A stretch of 64,000 nucleotides of DNA, from the NCBI RefSeq assembly GCF_900100155.1, contig NZ_FMTP01000002.1, positions 620,001-684,000 of the forward strand, written 5' to 3'. Source of the DNA: Ancylobacter rudongensis. GTDB lineage: Bacteria; Pseudomonadota; Alphaproteobacteria; Rhizobiales; Xanthobacteraceae. Each line of letters starts with the position of its first letter. The first letter of the stretch is position 1. The position numbers and the translations under genes are program-made. The notes under the pieces are model-generated. The model saw nothing but the letters and a program-made list of their open reading frames with translations, searched no databases and was not told the origin of the DNA. Below are positions 6,314-15,764 of this stretch, in pieces.

Positions 6314-7618
6314 ATGAAACTCGCGGACTGGCTCACCACCACAGGCACGACCAAGAGCGCCTTCGCGCGCGCCGTCGGCCTGTCACCGGCCAGCATCACC
6401 GCGCTGTGCAAGGACGAAACGGCCTGGATTTCGCGGGAAGCGGGCGGGCGCATCGCCGCCGCTACCGGCGGCGCGGTGACGCCGAACGATTTCCTCGGGC
6501 TCGCGAGCGTGGAGGCGATATTCATGACCGACAATCTGCAGGCCCGCGTCGAAGCGGCGATCGAAGCCTTTGCCCGGGGCGAGATGCTCGTCGTCACCGA
6601 TGACGACGACCGCGAGAATGAGGGCGACCTCATCGTCGCCGCCCAGTTCGCGACGGCGGAAAAGCTTGCCTTCATCGTCCGCCACACCTCGGGCATCGTC
6701 TGCACCCCGCTCACCGCCGAGCATGCCAAGCGGCTGCGGCTCAACCCGATGGTGACGGACAACGACGCCCCGCACTCCACCGCCTTCACCATCTCGGTCG
6801 ATTACCGCCACGGCACCACGACGGGCATTTCCGCCGAGGACCGCACCGCCACCGTGCGCGGCCTCGCCAACCCCAATGCCGGCGCGGTGGATTTCGTCCG
6901 CCCCGGCCACATCTTCCCGCTCATCGCCAAGGAAGGCGGCGTGCTGATGCGCTCCGGCCATACCGAGGCGGCGGTGGATCTGTGCCGGCTGGCCGGGCTG
7001 GAGCCGGTCGGCGTCATCTGCGAACTGGTGAACGATGACGGCTCGGTGATGCGCGGGCCGAAGGTCACCGACTTCGCCGCCGCGCACAAGCTCACCCGGA
7101 TCTCGGTCGCCGATCTCATCGCCTATCGCCAGCTGCGCGAGAAGCTGGTCAGCCGCACCGCCGAATTCGCCGCCCCGACGGCAGTGGGCGAGATGCACGC
7201 CATTTCCTATGTCACCCCGTTCGAGCCGGTGAACCACATCGCCCTCATCCACGGCAAGATCGGCGACGGCCGCGACGTGCTGGTGCGCCTGCACCGGGCC
7301 GACCCGATCGGCGACGTGTTCACCGGCGGCAAGGCGATCCGTGCCTCGCTGGAGCGGATCAAGGCGGAAGGGCGCGGCGTGCTGGTCTATCTGCGCGACG
7401 GCACCACAGGCGTGCCCGCCGTCACCATGGGCGGCGAGGACAAGATCGAGAGCGCCAAGATCCGCGACCAGAACTGGCGCGAGGTCGGCCTCGGGGCGCA
7501 GATCCTGCGCGATCTCGGCATCTCTTCCATCCGCCTGCTGGCCTCGCGCGCCCGCACCTATGTCGGCGTCGCCGGCTTCGGCATCGAGATCACAGGCACC
7601 GAGACGCTGGACGTCTGA
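6314..7618 (+). CDS. ribB: HTH-fused 3,4-dihydroxy-2-butanone 4-phosphate synthase with degenerate GTP cyclohydrolase II domain
   Basis: The 434-residue frame has three parts. Residues 1-62 look like an XRE-type helix-turn-helix (TKSAFARAVGLSPASITALC). Residues 71-270 are DHBP synthase, which makes the four-carbon riboflavin precursor from ribulose 5-phosphate; DDDDRENEGDLI, HTSGIVC and DYRHGTTTGIS are intact. Residues 280-430 align with RibA, but the zinc-binding cysteines are gone: the position of the E. coli HGECLTGD...RCDC block reads HRADPIGDVFTGGKAIRAS. This part should lack cyclohydrolase activity, as in RibBX-type proteins. A GGAGG Shine-Dalgarno 8 nt before the in-frame ATG at 6524 predicts a second, canonical-length RibB. 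The ATG at 6314 has no Shine-Dalgarno. Confidence 0.9.
   Translation: MKLADWLTTTGTTKSAFARAVGLSPASITALCKDETAWISREAGGRIAAATGGAVTPNDFLGLASVEAIFMTDNLQARVEAAIEAFARGEMLVVTDDDDRENEGDLIVAAQFATAEKLAFIVRHTSGIVCTPLTAEHAKRLRLNPMVTDNDAPHSTAFTISVDYRHGTTTGISAEDRTATVRGLANPNAGAVDFVRPGHIFPLIAKEGGVLMRSGHTEAAVDLCRLAGLEPVGVICELVNDDGSVMRGPKVTDFAAAHKLTRISVADLIAYRQLREKLVSRTAEFAAPTAVGEMHAISYVTPFEPVNHIALIHGKIGDGRDVLVRLHRADPIGDVFTGGKAIRASLERIKAEGRGVLVYLRDGTTGVPAVTMGGEDKIESAKIRDQNWREVGLGAQILRDLGISSIRLLASRARTYVGVAGFGIEITGTETLDV
6511..6526 (+). promoter_or_regulatory. ribB: Internal ribosome binding site and alternative RibB start
   Basis: GGAGG at 6511-6515 is followed 8 nt later by ATG (6524-6526), in frame with the long product. 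Translation here gives a 364-residue protein starting MTDNLQARVEAAIEAFARGE, the normal beginning of RibB. The site is far stronger than anything before 6314. Confidence 0.7.
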
Positions 7619-7620
7619 CA

Positions 7621-7658
7621 CGCGTGAGCGTTCGCTACCCCGGTAGCCCGCTCACGCG
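7621..7658 (+). terminator. Hairpin after ribB
   Basis: CGCGTGAGCG (7621-7630) and CGCTCACGCG (7649-7658) form a perfect 10-bp stem two bases after the ribB stop, with an inner CTACC/GGTAG stem. No T-run follows, so it may act as a 3'-end stabiliser or need a factor for termination. Confidence 0.55.
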
Positions 7659-7777
7659 AACGGCATCGGGCACCGGCGCCCGCCTGCACTTTCGGCTCGT
7701 GCCCCCGCGCCCCTCATGTCACCATGGGCGTGACGGTTCTCCGAAACGTCGAGGTCCCGTCACCGACGGAGGTCGCG

Positions 7778-8584
7778 ATGTCGCGCATGCGTGCGTTTCT
7801 CGCCCTGCTCGCCGCCCTGTGCAGCCTGACGGCCGCCAGTGGCGCGCGCGCCGCTGACACCGTCGATGTCGAGCTGGTGCTGGCGGTCGACGTCTCCTAC
7901 TCGATGGACCTCGACGAGCTGGCGCTGCAGCGCGAAGGCTACATGCAGGCCGTCACCTCGCCGGAATTCCTCAACGCGCTGCGGCTGGGCCCCAATGGCC
8001 GCATCGCCATCGCCTATGTCGAATGGGCCGGCGCGGACGAGCAGAAGCTGGTGGTCGACTGGATGCTGGTGGGCAGCCCCAGTGAGGCCCGCGCCTTCGC
8101 CGCCGCCATCGGCGCCGCGCCGCTGCGCCGCGTCTACCGCACCTCGATTTCCAGCGCGATGACTTTCAGCGCCGACCTCATCGAGGGCAACGGCATTCGC
8201 GGCCTCCGGCGGGTGATCGACATATCCGGCGACGGCACCAATAATCAGGGACCGCTGGTGGATGTGACGCGCGACGCCATCGCCGCGCGCGGCATCACCA
8301 TCAACGGCCTGCCGCTCATGCTCAAGCAGGCCACCGGCTCGCTGCTCGATATTGGCGACCTCGACATTTATTACGAGGACTGCGTCATCGGCGGCCCCGG
8401 CGCCTTTGTCATTCCGGTGCGCGGGCCGCATGAATTCGCCGACGCCATCAAGACCAAGCTGGTGCTGGAAATCGCCGGCGTCCGCCCGCCCGAGACCGGG
8501 CTGATCCGCCCGGCCTCCAGCGCCGAACCGCGCGTCTCCTGCACCATCGGTGAGCGCATGTGGATGGAACGCTGGGGCAATTGA
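7778..8584 (+). CDS. DUF1194 domain protein, exported, VWFA-like
   Basis: The 268-residue product begins with a signal peptide (residues 1-23, ending SGARA-A). It continues with a von Willebrand A-like fold: VELVLAVDVSYSMDLDELAL provides a MIDAS-like DxSxS segment, and RRVIDISGDGTNNQG the second metal-side loop. This matches DUF1194. Such proteins are found in the periplasm of many alphaproteobacteria and their partners are unknown. The ATG at 7778 is preceded by GACGGAGG with good spacing. Six cysteines are absent, but two late ones (YYEDC and VSC) could form a disulfide. It converges with the RNA methyltransferase gene. Confidence 0.85.
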   Translation: MSRMRAFLALLAALCSLTAASGARAADTVDVELVLAVDVSYSMDLDELALQREGYMQAVTSPEFLNALRLGPNGRIAIAYVEWAGADEQKLVVDWMLVGSPSEARAFAAAIGAAPLRRVYRTSISSAMTFSADLIEGNGIRGLRRVIDISGDGTNNQGPLVDVTRDAIAARGITINGLPLMLKQATGSLLDIGDLDIYYEDCVIGGPGAFVIPVRGPHEFADAIKTKLVLEIAGVRPPETGLIRPASSAEPRVSCTIGERMWMERWGN

Positions 8585-8616
8585 GACTGGCGGCCGGCTT
8601 TCGCCCCGCCGCCCGT

Positions 8617-9876
8617 TCAGCGCCGGAACACGCCCACCAGTTCCACATGCGAGGAATAGAGGAACTGGTCGACCGGGGTGACGCGCTCCAGCCGGTAGCC
8701 GCCCTCGATCAGTATCTGCGCGTCGCGGGCGAAGGTGGTGGTGTCGCAGGACACGCCGATCACCAGCGGCACGGCGCTCGCAGCCAGCTGGCGCGCCTGC
8801 GCCTCCGCCCCCTGGCGCGGCGGGTCGAACACCGCGACATCGACGCACTTCAGCTCCGGCGCGAACAGCGGCCGGCGAAAAAGGTCGCGCACCTCGCCCG
8901 TCACCGGCTTCAGCCCGGCCGCGCCGCGCACCGCCTTGGTCAGCGCCTCGATCGCGGGGGCGGAGGCTTCATAGGCCGCCACCCGCACCCGCTCGCCAAG
9001 CCGCAGCGCGAAGGTGCCGACGCCCGAGAACAGGTCGACCGCGCGCGCCGCGCCGCGTGCGCCCTCCACCGCCTCCATCACCAGCCGCGCCAGCGCCGCC
9101 TCCCCCGCTGCGGTGGCCTGCAGGAAGGAACCGGGCGGCAGGGCGACGCGCGCGCGGCCCATGGTAAGCAGGGGCGGCTCGCGCTGTAGCACCAGCTCGC
9201 CATGCCGGGTGAGACGCGCCAGCCCGTGCGCGCCGGCGATCTCAGCCAGGGCGACGACACGGTTCGGCTTTAGCGGGCCGCTGCCGCGCACATCCATGTC
9301 GAGCCCGGTTTCGGTCGCCGTCACCTGGATGTCGAGCGGTTTGGCGATCGGCACCAGTTCCTGCGCCACCGCCCAGGCGGCTTTGAGCGCGCCATCGAGG
9401 CCGGGCGCAAGAATGGGGCAGGCGTCGATCGCCACCACCGCATGGCTGCGCCGTCCGGCGAAACCCACCGCCAGCACGTCACGCCCCTGCGGCGCGCTGC
9501 CGCCGGTGCCGCGCGCGTGGAAGGTCGCCCGTCGACGGCCCTCGCCATGTGCCGGCACCAGTGAGGCCACCTCGGTCTCGATCCCGGCCCGCGCCAGCGT
9601 CTCAACGACGAGGCCGCGCTTCCAGGCCTCATAGGGCGCCGCCGCCCAGTGCTGCAGCGCGCAGCCGCCACACGGGCCGAAATGAGGGCAGATCGGCGCG
9701 ATCCGCTCCGGGCTCGGCGCGAGAACCGCGAGCAAGCGCGCCCGGTCGTGCGCGCGCTCAACCTCCACCGCCTCGCCGGGCAGGGTCAGCGGCACGAAGA
9801 CCGGCCCCTCCGGCGTGTCGGCAATGCCGTCGCCCCGATGGCCGATCCGCGCAATGTCGAGCTTGGTCACGCTCAT
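8617..9876 (-). CDS. TrmA/RumA-family 23S rRNA (or tRNA) uracil-5 methyltransferase
   Basis: This 419-residue enzyme transfers a methyl group from SAM to C5 of uridine in RNA. An N-terminal TRAM-like region ([20 protein letters not shown]) is followed by an iron-sulfur segment with [10 protein letters not shown] and a later DACPIL cysteine, a RumA-type [4Fe-4S] set. The SAM motif is [15 protein letters not shown], and the catalytic cysteine lies in [12 protein letters not shown]. That loop normally reads SCNPxTxARD, so the Asn-Pro is replaced by Asp-Thr. The terminal HVELVGVF is normal. The ATG at 9876 follows GAGGTGA by 8 nt. RlmC/RlmD-like function is inferred; TrmA lacks the cluster. Confidence 0.87.
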   Translation of the reverse strand: MSVTKLDIARIGHRGDGIADTPEGPVFVPLTLPGEAVEVERAHDRARLLAVLAPSPERIAPICPHFGPCGGCALQHWAAAPYEAWKRGLVVETLARAGIETEVASLVPAHGEGRRRATFHARGTGGSAPQGRDVLAVGFAGRRSHAVVAIDACPILAPGLDGALKAAWAVAQELVPIAKPLDIQVTATETGLDMDVRGSGPLKPNRVVALAEIAGAHGLARLTRHGELVLQREPPLLTMGRARVALPPGSFLQATAAGEAALARLVMEAVEGARGAARAVDLFSGVGTFALRLGERVRVAAYEASAPAIEALTKAVRGAAGLKPVTGEVRDLFRRPLFAPELKCVDVAVFDPPRQGAEAQARQLAASAVPLVIGVSCDTTTFARDAQILIEGGYRLERVTPVDQFLYSSHVELVGVFRR

Positions 9877-10087
9877 CCGGGCTTCACCTCTATCATGATC
9901 CATAAGTTATAATGTATTTGCGAGAAAAATTCAGCTTCCCCACGTCCAGAAACTTAAACCCTCATTCTCAAAACAATAATCCACGCTAATATACGCGCGG
10001 CTGATTCCACTTCTACAAATGGACAGCCTCGTTTACTTAGCACCCGCATATAATAATAAGTATCTCAACACATAAAAGGGGGAAAGA

Positions 10088-10624
10088 ATGCCGCTTGTTT
10101 CCGCACTTGCCATCAGCGTTGGCGTCCTTGGGGGCGTCGCGACCTGGCTGTTTCTCGGGCCTCTCGCCGGTGGCCTGCAAATCTGGGCCGCCTTCATTGC
10201 CTGGGCCTGCTTCTTCCACTGCGGTGGCAAGGAAGCCGGGCTCAAGGCTACGGTCCTCGCCAACATCGCCGGCGCCGTCATGGCGTGGCTCACCCTGCTG
10301 GCGGTCAGCCGCGGCGGGCTCGGCGAGATGCTCGGCCTGCCCGTATGGGCCGGCATCTGCGTCGGCGTCGGCGTACTGGTGATGATCCTGCTCGGCCATC
10401 TTCCGGCCTTCGCCGCCATTCCGGCGATGGTCTATGGCTTCGCCGCCATGGCGGGCTATTCGCTGCTTGCCACCGACGGCCTCGCCAACCTGACGGCGGC
10501 CAACCTCGCCAATCCGCTGGCAACGATCGTGCTGTCGATGATCGTCGGCGCCGCGCTGGGCTATGTCTCGGAAAAGGTCGCGGGGATGCTGGTCGCCAGC
10601 GGCGGCCAGACGCGCCGCGCCTGA
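10088..10624 (+). CDS. DUF1097 family inner-membrane protein
   Basis: The 178-residue product is almost wholly membrane, with five to six helices and small polar turns (FFHCGGKEAG, SRGGLGEMLGLP). The pattern matches DUF1097, the E. coli YcdZ family of unknown function. A GGGGGA Shine-Dalgarno stands 5 nt before the ATG. The 211 bp upstream (9877-10087) is strikingly AT-rich for this genome and probably holds its promoter and that of the divergent RNA methyltransferase. It converges with tlyA across 35 bp. Confidence 0.8.
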   Translation: MPLVSALAISVGVLGGVATWLFLGPLAGGLQIWAAFIAWACFFHCGGKEAGLKATVLANIAGAVMAWLTLLAVSRGGLGEMLGLPVWAGICVGVGVLVMILLGHLPAFAAIPAMVYGFAAMAGYSLLATDGLANLTAANLANPLATIVLSMIVGAALGYVSEKVAGMLVASGGQTRRA

Positions 10625-10659
10625 CCGGCGCCGTTCCTGGGGTAAAGGCGCGGGCGGCA

Positions 10660-11415
10660 TCACTCCGCCCGCGCCGCCACGAGAAGACTCTCCTCATTGC
10701 CGTCCCCGCCCAGCACGGGCGAGACGAGCCTGTGTGTCACCTTCCAGCCGAGTTCCTCCAGCAGGGCCACGATGCGCGCCGCCGCCTCGGCGCGAGCCTC
10801 GGCGTCTTTCACGATGCCGCCCTTGGACAGCTTGTCGCGACCGACCTCGAACTGCGGCTTCACCAGCGCCACCAGATGCGCCTTTGTCGCCGCATGAGGG
10901 AGAAGTGCCGGCAGCACCTGGTGCAGCGAGATGAACGACACGTCGACCGTGATGATGCCCGCCTTCGGCACCGCGCCGGGCGCGAGGCTCCTTATGTCGG
11001 TCTCCTCCAGCGAGACAATGCGCGGATCGCCCCGCAGGCGCTCATGGAGTTGCCCGCGCCCAACATCGACGGCGTGCACCCGCAAGGCGCCGCGCGCCAG
11101 CAGCACCTCGGTAAAGCCGCCGGTGGAGGCACCAACATCCAGTGCCTCCAGCCCCTCGACACCAAGCTCGGCGGCGTCGAGCGCCGCTTCCAGCTTCAGC
11201 CCGGCGCGCGACACCCATTCATAGGCCTCGCGCGCCTCGATGGTGGCGGTGGCGGAAATCGTCTCGGAGGGTTTTGCAACCCGCTTGCCATCGGCGGTGA
11301 CGAGGCCGGCCTCGATCGCCGCCTGGGCGCGGGCGCGGCTGTCGAAGATGCCGCGTCCCACCAGCACCCGGTCGGCGCGGTCACGACCGATGGGCTTGGA
11401 CGATTCTGAACTCAT
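10660..11415 (-). CDS. tlyA: TlyA family rRNA 2'-O-methyltransferase
   Basis: The 251-residue product has an N-terminal S4 RNA-binding domain (about 10-70, RADRVLVGRGIFDSRARAQ) and an FtsJ-like methyltransferase domain. The SAM motif is ALDVGASTGGFTEVLL, and VKPQFEVGRDKLSKGGIV is a TlyA hallmark. Mycobacterial TlyA methylates 16S and 23S rRNA cytidines and affects capreomycin susceptibility; the exact target here is unknown. It starts 17 bp after the dxs stop on the same strand, so the two are probably co-transcribed, as in many alphaproteobacteria. Confidence 0.92.
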   Translation of the reverse strand: MSSESSKPIGRDRADRVLVGRGIFDSRARAQAAIEAGLVTADGKRVAKPSETISATATIEAREAYEWVSRAGLKLEAALDAAELGVEGLEALDVGASTGGFTEVLLARGALRVHAVDVGRGQLHERLRGDPRIVSLEETDIRSLAPGAVPKAGIITVDVSFISLHQVLPALLPHAATKAHLVALVKPQFEVGRDKLSKGGIVKDAEARAEAAARIVALLEELGWKVTHRLVSPVLGGDGNEESLLVAARAE

Positions 11416-11432
11416 GACGAATCCGGGGCGGC

Positions 11433-13355
11433 TCAGCCGCGCAGCAGCGGGAGCGCGGCTTCTTCCTCGCGGCCGAGCGCAGTGAAGACGCCGCGCACGA
11501 TGCCTTCCGCGTCGAGGCCGGCCTCGTGCATCTGGCTGGACGGGGAATCCTGCTCGATGAAGCGATCAGGCAAGGCAAGGGTGCGGATCTTGAGACCGCG
11601 ATCGAGGGCGCCCGCCTCGGCCAGCAGGGTCAGCACATGGCTGCCGAAGCCGCCCACGGCGCCTTCTTCCACCACGACAAGCACCTCGTGCTCGCGGGCG
11701 AGCCGCAGCACCAGATCACGGTCGATTGGCTTTGCGAAGCGCGCATCAGCCACCGTGGTCGACAGGCCGAATCCGGCAAGTTGCTCCGCAGCGGACAGGC
11801 AAGCGGCGAGCCGGGTACCGAGCGAGAGCAGGGCGATCTTCGAGCCCTCGCGCACCACGCGCCCACGCCCGATCTCCAGCGGCGTGCCGCGCACCGGACG
11901 CTCCACGCCCACGCCCTCGCCGCGAGGGTAGCGGAAGGCGATCGGACCTTCATCGTAAGCCGCAGCCGTGGCGACCATATGCATCAGTTCCGCCTCATCC
12001 GCCGCCGCCATCACCACCATGCCCGGCAGGGTGGCGAGCATGGGCACGTCGAAGGCGCCGACATGGGTGGCGCCGTCCGCCCCCACCAGACCGGCGCGGT
12101 CGATGGCGAAGCGCACCGGCAGACGCTGGATCGCCACGTCATGGACGATCTGGTCATAGGCCCGCTGCAGGAAGGTCGAGTAGATGGCGCAGAACGGCTT
12201 GTAGCCCTCGGTCGCCAGCCCGGCGGCGAAGGTCACGGCATGCTGCTCGGCAATGCCGACATCGAAGCAGCGCGCGGGAAAGGCCGCGCCGAACAGGTCG
12301 AGCCCGGTACCGGCCGGCATGGCGGCATTGATGGCGACGATCTTGTTGTCGTGGCGGGCTTCCTCGATCAGGCTCTCGGCGAAGACCCGCGTGAAGCTGG
12401 GCGCGTTGGAGGCCACCTTCTTCTGCGCCCCGGTGGCAACATCGAAGCGCTGCACGCCGTGATACTTGTCGGCGGAAGCTTCCGCCGGCGGATAGCCCTT
12501 GCCCTTCTGGGTCACGACATGGACCAGCACCGGGCCGGTCTCAGCGTCGCGCACATTGCGCAGAATGGGGAGCAGATGGCTGAGATTGTGGCCGTCGATC
12601 GGCCCTACGTAGTAGAAGCCGAGTTCCTCGAACAGCGTGCCGCCGGTCCAGAAGCCGCGCGCGAACTCCTCCGCCCGCGCTGCCTGCCGACCAAAGAACT
12701 TTGGCAGATTGCCGGCGAGTTGCTTGGCTGTCTCCCGCAGCGAGCGATAGGTGCGCCCGGACAGCAGCCGCGCCAGATAGGCCGACATGGCCCCCACCGG
12801 CGGGGCGATCGACATGTCGTTGTCGTTGAGGATGACGATCAGGCGCGAATCCATCGCCCCGGCATTGTTCATCGCCTCATAGGCCATGCCGGCCGACATA
12901 GCGCCGTCGCCGATCACGCACACCACGTTGCGCTGACCGCCGCCGAGGTCACGCGCCACGGCCATGCCGAGGCCGGCTGAGATGGAGGTCGAGGAATGAC
13001 CGGCGCCGAAAGGATCATATTCGCTCTCAGCCCGGTTGGTGAAGCCGGAGAGCCCGCCGCCCTGGCGCAGCGTCCGCATGCGCTCGCGCCGTCCGGTGAG
13101 GATCTTGTGCGGGTAGCACTGGTGCCCGACATCCCAGATCAGCCGGTCATTGGGCGTATCAAACACATGATGCAGCGCCACCGTCAGTTCGACCACGCCG
13201 AGACCTGCGCCAAGGTGACCGCCGGTGACGGAAACCGCGTCGATCATCTCCTCGCGCAGTTCCGCCGCGATCTGCGGCAACTGCTCCTCCGGCAAGCGGC
13301 GCAGATCGGCCGGCTCGCGGATGGTGTCGAGTAGCGGCGTCGAGGGACGGGTCAA
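11433..13355 (-). CDS. dxs: 1-deoxy-D-xylulose-5-phosphate synthase
   Basis: Dxs condenses pyruvate and glyceraldehyde 3-phosphate with thiamine diphosphate as the first step of the MEP isoprenoid pathway. The 640-residue protein has the usual landmarks: [13 protein letters not shown], the thiamine-binding [27 protein letters not shown], and the transketolase segment [18 protein letters not shown]. No ATG exists near the expected N-terminus. The TTG at 13355 gives [15 protein letters not shown], the standard family start, and has CGGAG 6 nt upstream. A GTG at 13373 would add six residues but has no Shine-Dalgarno. The frame stays open far upstream, antisense to the lipase-like gene; that part is not coding. 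tlyA follows at 17 bp. Confidence 0.95.
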   Translation of the reverse strand: MTRPSTPLLDTIREPADLRRLPEEQLPQIAAELREEMIDAVSVTGGHLGAGLGVVELTVALHHVFDTPNDRLIWDVGHQCYPHKILTGRRERMRTLRQGGGLSGFTNRAESEYDPFGAGHSSTSISAGLGMAVARDLGGGQRNVVCVIGDGAMSAGMAYEAMNNAGAMDSRLIVILNDNDMSIAPPVGAMSAYLARLLSGRTYRSLRETAKQLAGNLPKFFGRQAARAEEFARGFWTGGTLFEELGFYYVGPIDGHNLSHLLPILRNVRDAETGPVLVHVVTQKGKGYPPAEASADKYHGVQRFDVATGAQKKVASNAPSFTRVFAESLIEEARHDNKIVAINAAMPAGTGLDLFGAAFPARCFDVGIAEQHAVTFAAGLATEGYKPFCAIYSTFLQRAYDQIVHDVAIQRLPVRFAIDRAGLVGADGATHVGAFDVPMLATLPGMVVMAAADEAELMHMVATAAAYDEGPIAFRYPRGEGVGVERPVRGTPLEIGRGRVVREGSKIALLSLGTRLAACLSAAEQLAGFGLSTTVADARFAKPIDRDLVLRLAREHEVLVVVEEGAVGGFGSHVLTLLAEAGALDRGLKIRTLALPDRFIEQDSPSSQMHEAGLDAEGIVRGVFTALGREEEAALPLLRG

Positions 13356-13565
13356 GAACGGCTCCGAAAACACATTCGCCGATGGCACACACACAGGGCA
13401 CGCGCCGCCGGGCGAAGTCCAACGGCATACACAAGGACGGCGGGGCACGCAACGCACGCTCGCGCGACCCCCGGGAGCGACCCCGGGCGCAACCGGATGT
13501 GGAGACCGCGCGGACGGACCGACGCGGCGTTGGCCACGCGGCCCAGCTTCCTTTAAAAACGCCAC

Positions 13566-14891
13566 ATGGAAGCACGAGTCGCGACGTCGACGCACAGGGA
13601 CGACAGAACGCGGGGGCCCGCTGACGCGGGTGTCGCCATCGACAGCCCTCTCGTCGACGCGCCCCGCACCGACACGCCGACCAACCGGACCTTCCGGCGG
13701 CTGGTACTGTTCTTCCCCGGCCACGACCCGACCGATATGGACTATCACCATGGCCGCTTCACCAACCAGGCGGAACGGTTCGGCAAGCTCTGGTCGGTGG
13801 AGGTTGACGTGACGCCCCGGCTCGACGACGGGGCGCAGCCCTATGCCCGCTGGGATGTCGCCGCGCGCGGGCCGAACTGGTCGACGCACACCGAATACCG
13901 CATCCTGCGCTGGGAGGACATCATCGGGGCGCTGGACGCGCGGCCGGACCCGGTGCGGCTGTGGCGCGGCTTCGGAGGGCTGTGGGATTTTCTGCTCGGC
14001 GGCGCGGCGCGGGGCTACTTCCGCGCCAGCCCGCGCTACGGCGCTTTCTTCTTTTTCCCCTATCTTATCTGCGCGCTGTTTCTGGCCGGCGGCGCGCTTG
14101 TCGGAAGCCTCGCCCACTGGGCCGCCTCGCCGTTCCTGCCGGCCCCGCTGACCTGGATTCTCGCCTTCGCCGCCGGCACCGCCACCTTCTTCGCCCTGTT
14201 CCACCGGCCGGGACGCGACTGGCGGCTGCATCAGGCGCTCGACGACTGGGATCTGGCGCGTGACTATCTGCACGATCGCACGCCCGTCCTGGACGCCCGG
14301 CTCGATCGCTTCGCCGAGGTGCTGCGGGAGGCGGTCCGCACCGGCAATCATGACGAGATCATCCTCGTCGGCCACAGCCTGGGGGCGACGCTGATGCTTG
14401 GCGTGATCGACCGCGCGCTCGATCTCGATCCCGGCCTGACGGAGGGCCAGACGCGGGTCAACCTGCTCACCTGCGGCGCCACCATCCCCAAGCTCGCGCT
14501 GCACGCCAAGGGCGGCAAGGTGCGCCGGCAGGCTGCCCGGATCGCGCAGACACCCGGCCTCACCTGGGTTGAGTACCAGGCGCGGCACGACGCCATCAAT
14601 TTCTACAAATTCCACCCGGTGACGCTGCGCCGCGCCGGCTTCGACCACGCCGAGCCCAGCCCGCCCCTGCTGCGCAACGCCAACATCAAGGAAATGCTCA
14701 CCCACGCCAAGCTGAAGCGGCTGCGCTGGCACGCCATGCGGCTGCACTACCAGTTCCTGCTGGCGAATGAGCAGAAGGCGCCCTACGACTATTTCATGTT
14801 CGCCCTCGGCCCGCTTCCCTTCCCCGACCTGTCCGCGCGTGCGGAGGGGCCGGTGGGTCGCTTCGCGGCGGATGGCACCCTGATCGCCTGA
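13566..14891 (+). CDS. Alpha/beta-hydrolase-like membrane protein, lipase motif
   Basis: The 441-residue product has an N-terminal strand ([21 protein letters not shown]) and two adjacent membrane helices at about 160-185 and 193-215. A cytoplasmic part then carries [18 protein letters not shown], a GxSxG lipase nucleophile elbow. The order suggests one hydrolase fold split by a membrane hairpin. A histidine candidate lies in the late region ([11 protein letters not shown]). I do not recognise a named family, and substrate and activity are unknown. The ATG at 13566 has a poor Shine-Dalgarno. The gene is the first of three plus-strand genes inserted between dxs and xseB. Confidence 0.75.
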   Translation: MEARVATSTHRDDRTRGPADAGVAIDSPLVDAPRTDTPTNRTFRRLVLFFPGHDPTDMDYHHGRFTNQAERFGKLWSVEVDVTPRLDDGAQPYARWDVAARGPNWSTHTEYRILRWEDIIGALDARPDPVRLWRGFGGLWDFLLGGAARGYFRASPRYGAFFFFPYLICALFLAGGALVGSLAHWAASPFLPAPLTWILAFAAGTATFFALFHRPGRDWRLHQALDDWDLARDYLHDRTPVLDARLDRFAEVLREAVRTGNHDEIILVGHSLGATLMLGVIDRALDLDPGLTEGQTRVNLLTCGATIPKLALHAKGGKVRRQAARIAQTPGLTWVEYQARHDAINFYKFHPVTLRRAGFDHAEPSPPLLRNANIKEMLTHAKLKRLRWHAMRLHYQFLLANEQKAPYDYFMFALGPLPFPDLSARAEGPVGRFAADGTLIA

Positions 14892-14906
14892 AACAACGGA
14901 CGCTTC

Positions 14907-15494
14907 ATGACCCTTCTCGTCGCCGCCAAGATCGTGTGGGCCGCCGGCTGCATCGGCTGGTACGTCATCCGCCTGCCCTTCGAGCGCAAGGTGAAGCGCG
15001 AGCGCGTCATCGACGCCCGCGACCGGCTTCGTGAGCTCGTGCTGCTCTCCTGCTCGACCTTGGGCCTCGGCATTGTCCCGCTGCTATGGGCGACCTCTCC
15101 GGCGTTCGACGGTGCCAACTATCCCTATTCGCCGGTGCAGTTCGCGCTGGGCACCCTCACCTTCCTCTTCTCGCTCTGGCTGTTCCGCCGCACCCATCGC
15201 GACCTCGGCAAGAACTGGTCGGTGACGCTGGAGATCAAGGACGCGCACAAGCTCATCACCGGCGGCGTGTACCGGCATGTGCGCCACCCAATGTACTCGG
15301 CCTTCTTCCTGTGGGCGCTGGCGCAACTGATCCTGATCCCGAACTGGATCGCCGGCCCCGCCGGTCTCATCGGCTTCGGCATCCTCTATGCCTTCCGCAT
15401 CGGCCGCGAGGAGAAGATGATGCTCGACACGTTCGGCGACGAATACCGCGCCTACAGCGCCCGCACGGCGCGGCTGATTCCGGGCGTCTACTGA
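14907..15494 (+). CDS. Isoprenylcysteine carboxyl methyltransferase-like membrane protein
   Basis: The 195-residue product has about five membrane helices. The C-terminal ICMT/PEMT motif is intact: [20 protein letters not shown] followed by [21 protein letters not shown], the RHPxY and E-E-x-x-L...F...Y residues that hold SAM in this family. Bacteria have no prenylated proteins of the eukaryotic type, so the real substrate is probably a lipid or small molecule. It begins 15 bp after the lipase-like gene, so the two may form an operon with the DUF1272 gene. Confidence 0.82.
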   Translation: MTLLVAAKIVWAAGCIGWYVIRLPFERKVKRERVIDARDRLRELVLLSCSTLGLGIVPLLWATSPAFDGANYPYSPVQFALGTLTFLFSLWLFRRTHRDLGKNWSVTLEIKDAHKLITGGVYRHVRHPMYSAFFLWALAQLILIPNWIAGPAGLIGFGILYAFRIGREEKMMLDTFGDEYRAYSARTARLIPGVY

Positions 15495-15512
15495 GAGCGA
15501 AGGGAGCGCGGC

Positions 15513-15764
15513 ATGCTGGAGCTTCGTCCGAGTTGTGAATGCTGCGACCGCGACCTGCCACCGGGCTCGCGCGAGGCGCTGATCTGCACGTTTGAGTGCA
15601 CCTTCTGCGTCGATTGCGCCGGCGCCGTGCTGGGCGGCATCTGCCCCAATTGCACGGGCGAGCTGGTGCGCCGCCCGGTGCGGCCCGAAGCGGCGTTGGC
15701 CCGCCACCCGGCCTCAAAGGTGCGGGTGTTCAATCCGGAATGCCGCAGCCTCCGGACGGGCTGA
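15513..15764 (+). CDS. DUF1272 cysteine-rich protein
   Basis: The 83-residue product is a small zinc-ribbon or RING-like protein. Cysteines occur as CECC, then CTFECTFCVDC, then CPNC. The conserved start LELRPSCECCDRDLPP matches DUF1272. Function is unknown. AAGGGAG precedes the ATG by 5 nt. The 3' end overlaps the convergent DUF1284 gene by 35 bp. Confidence 0.85.
   Translation: MLELRPSCECCDRDLPPGSREALICTFECTFCVDCAGAVLGGICPNCTGELVRRPVRPEAALARHPASKVRVFNPECRSLRTG

Noticed and set aside
13374..14747. N-terminal extension of dxs by more than 450 codons
   Set aside because: The extra part is antisense to the lipase-like gene, has no domain, and the known Dxs start motif is fully contained after the TTG at 13355.
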